From Acidimicrobiales bacterium (GTDB lineage: Bacteria; Actinomycetota; Acidimicrobiia; Acidimicrobiales; JABEUL01): 9,470 nt of DNA. Position numbers and translations under genes: made by a program. Within the stretch, counting starts at the first letter, position 1; the number at the start of each line of letters is the position of its first letter. Where the stretch lies: contig DAIDJA010000048.1 of the NCBI GenBank assembly GCA_027451605.1, positions 1-9,470 of the forward strand, given 5' to 3'. This document shows positions 6,464 to 9,470 of the stretch, in pieces. The notes beneath the pieces were generated by a model. That model had not been told where the DNA came from, searched no databases, and saw only the letters and a program-made list of their open reading frames with translations.

Positions 6464-6769
6464 GCCTGTTTTGATCCTATGATTTTTAAATTGGATTCCC
6501 GATAGTGATTAAATTAAATAAAGGTGAGCCGGTATATCAATCAATCTCGCTGAAAGTTATTTTACAAATTCTTATTTGGAGATATTTCATTTACAAAAAT
6601 AATACAATGAGTCAGAAGTTACCACAACTTGCTATACAAACCACTGTATTACAATATGAGCGTCGCCTAACTGTCGTAATATTCATAAACCAGTTAAAAC
6701 CGACAGCTACTTTAGACAATTTCGGCACGGTCACTTAAGGATGTAATTTGTTTATGCTACTTAAAATTA
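6464..6769. other. 306-base AT-rich gap between the lipoprotein gene and mazG
   Basis: No tRNA, terminator or convincing gene was seen. A 77-codon plus-strand frame (6505-6738) starts at GTG without a Shine-Dalgarno and has no recognisable motif. A 6-bp inverted repeat CTGTCG/CGACAG around 6670-6710 has a 24-base loop and no U-tract. The one useful signal is a possible mazG promoter, listed separately. Confidence 0.5.
6599..6627 (-). promoter_or_regulatory. Candidate promoter for mazG
   Basis: On the minus strand TTGTGG (6627-6622) and TATTAT (6604-6599, 5 of 6 consensus bases) are separated by 17 bases. Transcription would start near 6592, leaving a leader of about 130 bases before mazG. 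The surroundings are AT-rich, so a chance match is quite possible. Confidence 0.3.
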
Positions 6770-7969
6770 TCAACAGTTGGTCGGAGCGACAAATGATCCG
6801 TCATTGGCCGGAGAAAGAGCTGTTTGGTTTAGCGCAAAAGGTATGGCAGCTGCGTTTACGGGACAGACCCCAAAGGAAGCTCCCCCTAAAGAAACCCAAG
6901 AACCGTACTTCGGATCGACTGAAATAGTTGAATAATGCTCGATCTCAAATAAACTAGTCTGCGCCTGTTTCTGTACAATATAAGAGGAAATGGATTTTAG
7001 ATTAGAATCCAGGTTTGAGCTGTATTTTTCCGGAGTTATTGAAGTAATCGAAGCGACCAAATACAAAGGGCTACCGTACGAGTTCTGAGTAGGTATCACA
7101 AAGGCTTCGCCTTTATATATCCTGGGTAACTGAAACACTTGGTATGCCAGTTGAGATTCATTTACCATTGAACCGCATCCTAGGCTTTGTAAGGGTGATC
7201 CGCTACTTGTGGGCTGTCCCAGCTGTTTTGCCAAAGATGACATACTCTTTCCTTGGTTAATCAACGCAACGACGTCAGTAGCTTCGGTTGCACTCTGTAC
7301 ATTAAAGGCATTTACGCAAAAGTTGGACAGCTCCAATGAAAACTTGCTTAAAAGCTGCTGCGGACTGAAATAACTAAGTCCGGCTTGTACCGCGCTAAAT
7401 ATCTGTTGCTGTGAAGCTTCATATTCTGCGATTTCTTGTTTGAAGTATGAAGAAAGACCGCTGAATACTCCGGAAACACCTAATGCGGAATTAAATTGAG
7501 CCTCTATTGCTGTTTCAGCGGCCGAAATCTGTGATTTAGTCAAAGAGACATTAAGCTGACTAAGCTTTTCGGTCAGAAAACTTGCATCAATCATTTGAGT
7601 TAATGCGCAAGAAATAAAATTGCTGCTGAAAGTGCCCTTCCCGGAACCTGCTATCGCTGCATCGGACAGGTTTATAGAAGAATTAGGCAAGATGCATCCC
7701 ATCCCATTCTGACTGTCGAGATTGACTACATTAGTGGCGGTAACTTTTGTCTTTAGAGACTTGTCCGAAAGAATAACGACTTCTCTGTTCAATAGTGTCT
7801 TATAGTCATTTATAAAAGTACTGAACTCGCTTTGCGATATTGTGGTAGTTCTGCCGGAATTTGCAATAGTTGCAATTGCAGGAGACAAATTGCACGAAGA
7901 CACCAATAAGGCTATTATTACAGACGCTACCGCAATGACATACTTTTTCTTAAAACTACTTTTTTGCAT
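6770..7969 (-). CDS. SurA/PpiC-like lipoprotein (peptidyl-prolyl isomerase family, probably non-catalytic)
   Basis: A 399-residue exported protein, likely a chaperone-like foldase anchored outside the cytoplasmic membrane. The N-terminus is basic (KKK at 7-9), then hydrophobic, ending in the lipobox-like LVSSC with C26 as the probable lipidated cysteine. Residues 31-60 resemble the SurA N-terminal start. Residues 215-312 align in pattern with a parvulin (PpiC) domain: ALINQGKSMSSLAKQLG at 235-251 and LGCGSM at 263-268. The usual parvulin histidines are not seen; the HILV position reads NAFNV (220-224) and the late strand reads LYLVASI (302-308). Six further cysteines (92, 121, 218, 265, 369, 399) could form disulfides. 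VDPKYGSW (351-358) near the C-terminus is seen in actinobacterial relatives. The pairing with mazG downstream is a common actinobacterial arrangement. The fold call is moderate, the lipoprotein call good. Confidence 0.75.
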   Translation of the reverse strand: MQKSSFKKKYVIAVASVIIALLVSSCNLSPAIATIANSGRTTTISQSEFSTFINDYKTLLNREVVILSDKSLKTKVTATNVVNLDSQNGMGCILPNSSINLSDAAIAGSGKGTFSSNFISCALTQMIDASFLTEKLSQLNVSLTKSQISAAETAIEAQFNSALGVSGVFSGLSSYFKQEIAEYEASQQQIFSAVQAGLSYFSPQQLLSKFSLELSNFCVNAFNVQSATEATDVVALINQGKSMSSLAKQLGQPTSSGSPLQSLGCGSMVNESQLAYQVFQLPRIYKGEAFVIPTQNSYGSPLYLVASITSITPEKYSSNLDSNLKSISSYIVQKQAQTSLFEIEHYSTISVDPKYGSWVSLGGASFGVCPVNAAAIPFALNQTALSPANDGSFVAPTNC

Positions 7970-7987
7970 AATTACTACTTTTTTGCA
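7955..7987. repeat. Tandem duplication across the lipoprotein start codon
   Basis: ACTACTTTTTTGCA occurs at 7955-7968 and again at 7974-7987, 19 bases apart. On the coding strand the inner copy reads ATG-CAA-AAA-AGT-AGT, the true start; the outer copy gives GTG-CAA-AAA-AGT-AGT in another frame. No good Shine-Dalgarno precedes the ATG. Slippage or a small tandem duplication is the likely origin. Confidence 0.6.
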
Positions 7988-8153
7988 CGGTTAATCCCAA
8001 CTATTATGTTATCCGACCATAAGATAATACTTGTGCCTGAAATCACAACATTGATCTCTAGGCGACATGTTCAAATTACCCGAAGAATTTGGGTCAAACA
8101 GAATTTAATAAAACTAGCTTATTACAATTCCCGCTTAAAGAAAGTTCATATTT

Positions 8154-9470
8154 TCAAAATGCGATCGGATCGGTTTTCTCTATCTTTAGATCAATATTAA
8201 AGTTAAGCAGATGAGGATCATCTGAGTCATACTTTGGCCATGCAATACCGCCGTTTTCATTATTCGGGTCGCCGGATTTGGCAAAATTGGCCCACATTTC
8301 ATTCATAATATCGCCCAATTTTGCAGGCGGTCCGTCGCCGGTAACGAAATTTACCCCTGCGGCATCTAAGCTATTGAATACAAAGGGAATTTCAAGGGCA
8401 TGACATGCCCCCAGAACTCCACCGAAAGCCTTCGATTGCCATGAAAACAGATACTGATAGCAGTTTTCCTGGTATTTGGTCTGTGCATTTAGCAATTTTA
8501 CCGCAGGAACCCTAAAGATGAAATCGGTCATTAAGAGATTCCATAGCTCCCCCGGTGTAATATCTTGATTATTTTTACGGTAGTGACTTAATAAATCATC
8601 TTTTAGTGAATCTCTTTTGATCATAAAGGAAATTCTTTTCTCAATCTCATCAAAAGTCTCCGGACCTTTTTCCATCAGAGAAAATAACTTCCACTCATCA
8701 CTGTTTGTCCCAACAATAATGGAAATATCTTTAGCTTCACCTTCGACTATTGCCTCAATGGGAGATTTCATGAGATACTTATTATCCACAGCCGGCTGAA
8801 ACGGTAACGCAACTATATTTACGATGTCTTTTTTGTCATAAGACTTATTACCCAATAACTCAATGGTAACCTGAGCCTGCTTCTCCAACAGTAGGTTCGC
8901 TTCTGAAGTCAACAGCATTTCAGGACTGTCAAAGCCGAGGATTTTCAAAAACGTATCGGCAACTTTTTGTGACTCGTTTCTTGTTATACAGTTTCTTGAA
9001 GCACCACTTTGTAGAATTGCTCTTTTAAAATAGGTTCTCGCTTCTTTAATTCCCAACAAGGTTCCAACGCTCATGGCGCCTGCGGATTCTCCGAAGACAG
9101 TAACGTTTTCCGGATCTCCGCCGAACGCGGCAATATTTTCATTCACCCATTTAAGTGCAGCCACCTGATCCAAAATTCCCGTCAGTCCGGATGACTGATA
9201 TCTGTCACCGAAATATCCCGATACGTCTAAGAATCCCAAAGCACCGAGCCTATAGTTAATCGTAACCAAGACCACTCCGTGATTTTTAGCAAAACTTGTC
9301 CCGTTGTACCACGGGGTTGACCCGGACCCACCGATAAATGCCCCACCGTGTATCCATACCATTACAGGACGCCTCAAGTCATCGACTGCGGGAGTATGAA
9401 CATTCAAAAAGAGGCATTCTTCGGAGACATCGGGTTCCGGTCCGCTCAGTAGACCTCCCATTGCGTCTTT
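8154..9470 (-). CDS. Type B carboxylesterase, N-terminus cut by the right edge
   Basis: Serine alpha/beta hydrolase of the carboxylesterase B/cholinesterase family, expected to hydrolyse carboxylic esters; the natural substrate cannot be told. The frame is open to the window edge. The first visible Met (9461) is probably internal, because the family normally has some 70-90 residues before the SEECLFLNV motif seen here at 13-21. Numbering from that Met, the oxyanion-hole motif is HGGAF at 38-42, the nucleophile elbow is GESAG at 124-128 (S126), the acid is E256 in GTNSDEWKLF, and the base is H354 in GACHALEIPFVF. The triad is complete, so an active enzyme is expected. About 435 residues plus the missing start fit the usual 500 or so. 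Any signal peptide is out of view. It lies 184 bases before the lipoprotein gene on the same strand, with no functional link evident. Confidence 0.93.
   Translation of the reverse strand, partial: KDAMGGLLSGPEPDVSEECLFLNVHTPAVDDLRRPVMVWIHGGAFIGGSGSTPWYNGTSFAKNHGVVLVTINYRLGALGFLDVSGYFGDRYQSSGLTGILDQVAALKWVNENIAAFGGDPENVTVFGESAGAMSVGTLLGIKEARTYFKRAILQSGASRNCITRNESQKVADTFLKILGFDSPEMLLTSEANLLLEKQAQVTIELLGNKSYDKKDIVNIVALPFQPAVDNKYLMKSPIEAIVEGEAKDISIIVGTNSDEWKLFSLMEKGPETFDEIEKRISFMIKRDSLKDDLLSHYRKNNQDITPGELWNLLMTDFIFRVPAVKLLNAQTKYQENCYQYLFSWQSKAFGGVLGACHALEIPFVFNSLDAAGVNFVTGDGPPAKLGDIMNEMWANFAKSGDPNNENGGIAWPKYDSDDPHLLNFNIDLKIEKTDPIAF

Noticed and set aside
6505..6738. 77-codon plus-strand frame between the lipoprotein gene and mazG
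   Set aside because: GTG start without a ribosome binding site, AT-rich composition and no motif; a chance frame is likelier.
8782..8790. Perfect DnaA-box-like TTATCCACA
   Set aside because: A single copy inside the carboxylesterase coding region with no neighbouring boxes or AT-rich unwinding region, so not evidence of an origin.

Overview
The window carries eight protein-coding genes, all on the minus strand, so transcription runs from high to low coordinates. They look chromosomal and mostly housekeeping. The best guess for the organism is an actinobacterium of modest GC content, perhaps a member of the Acidimicrobiia. The reasons are a SurA-like lipoprotein directly followed by mazG (a common actinobacterial pairing), the gene order mraZ-rsmH-ftsL-ftsI-murE, and an FtsI without PASTA domains. 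The placement is inference; no rRNA or other decisive marker is present.

Upstream module, read in transcription order: a type B carboxylesterase cut by the right window edge (9470-8154); a SurA/PpiC-like lipoprotein (7969-6770); and a two-domain MazG with a YabN-like N-terminal methylase-type domain (6463-5102). The gaps between them are 184 and 306 bases, so a tightly coupled operon is not obvious.

A 526-base AT-rich gap (5101-4576) then leads into the division and cell wall (dcw) cluster. It holds two pairs of MraZ-box-like repeats around a weak candidate promoter, a 16-bp palindrome and a phased 11-bp repeat. Next come mraZ (regulator of the cluster), rsmH (16S rRNA C1402 N4-methyltransferase), an FtsL-like membrane protein, ftsI (septal transpeptidase) and the first 210 codons of murE, which runs off the left edge. 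rsmH and ftsL overlap as TAATG; ftsL-ftsI and ftsI-murE are separated by 38 and 14 bases, so these four are almost certainly co-transcribed. Together they join control of the cluster, ribosome maturation, divisome assembly, septal cross-linking and precursor synthesis.

The most notable signal lies between mraZ and rsmH. An 18-bp perfect inverted repeat (23 of 24 positions when extended) spans 4041-4158 and buries the best Shine-Dalgarno sequence and ATG of rsmH in one arm. A second hairpin sits in its loop. This looks like a translational switch, possibly a relative of the known actinobacterial mraW RNA motif. Apart from that leader and the regulatory region before mraZ, the window is ordinary: no CRISPR array, tRNA, rRNA, transposase or phage gene was seen.
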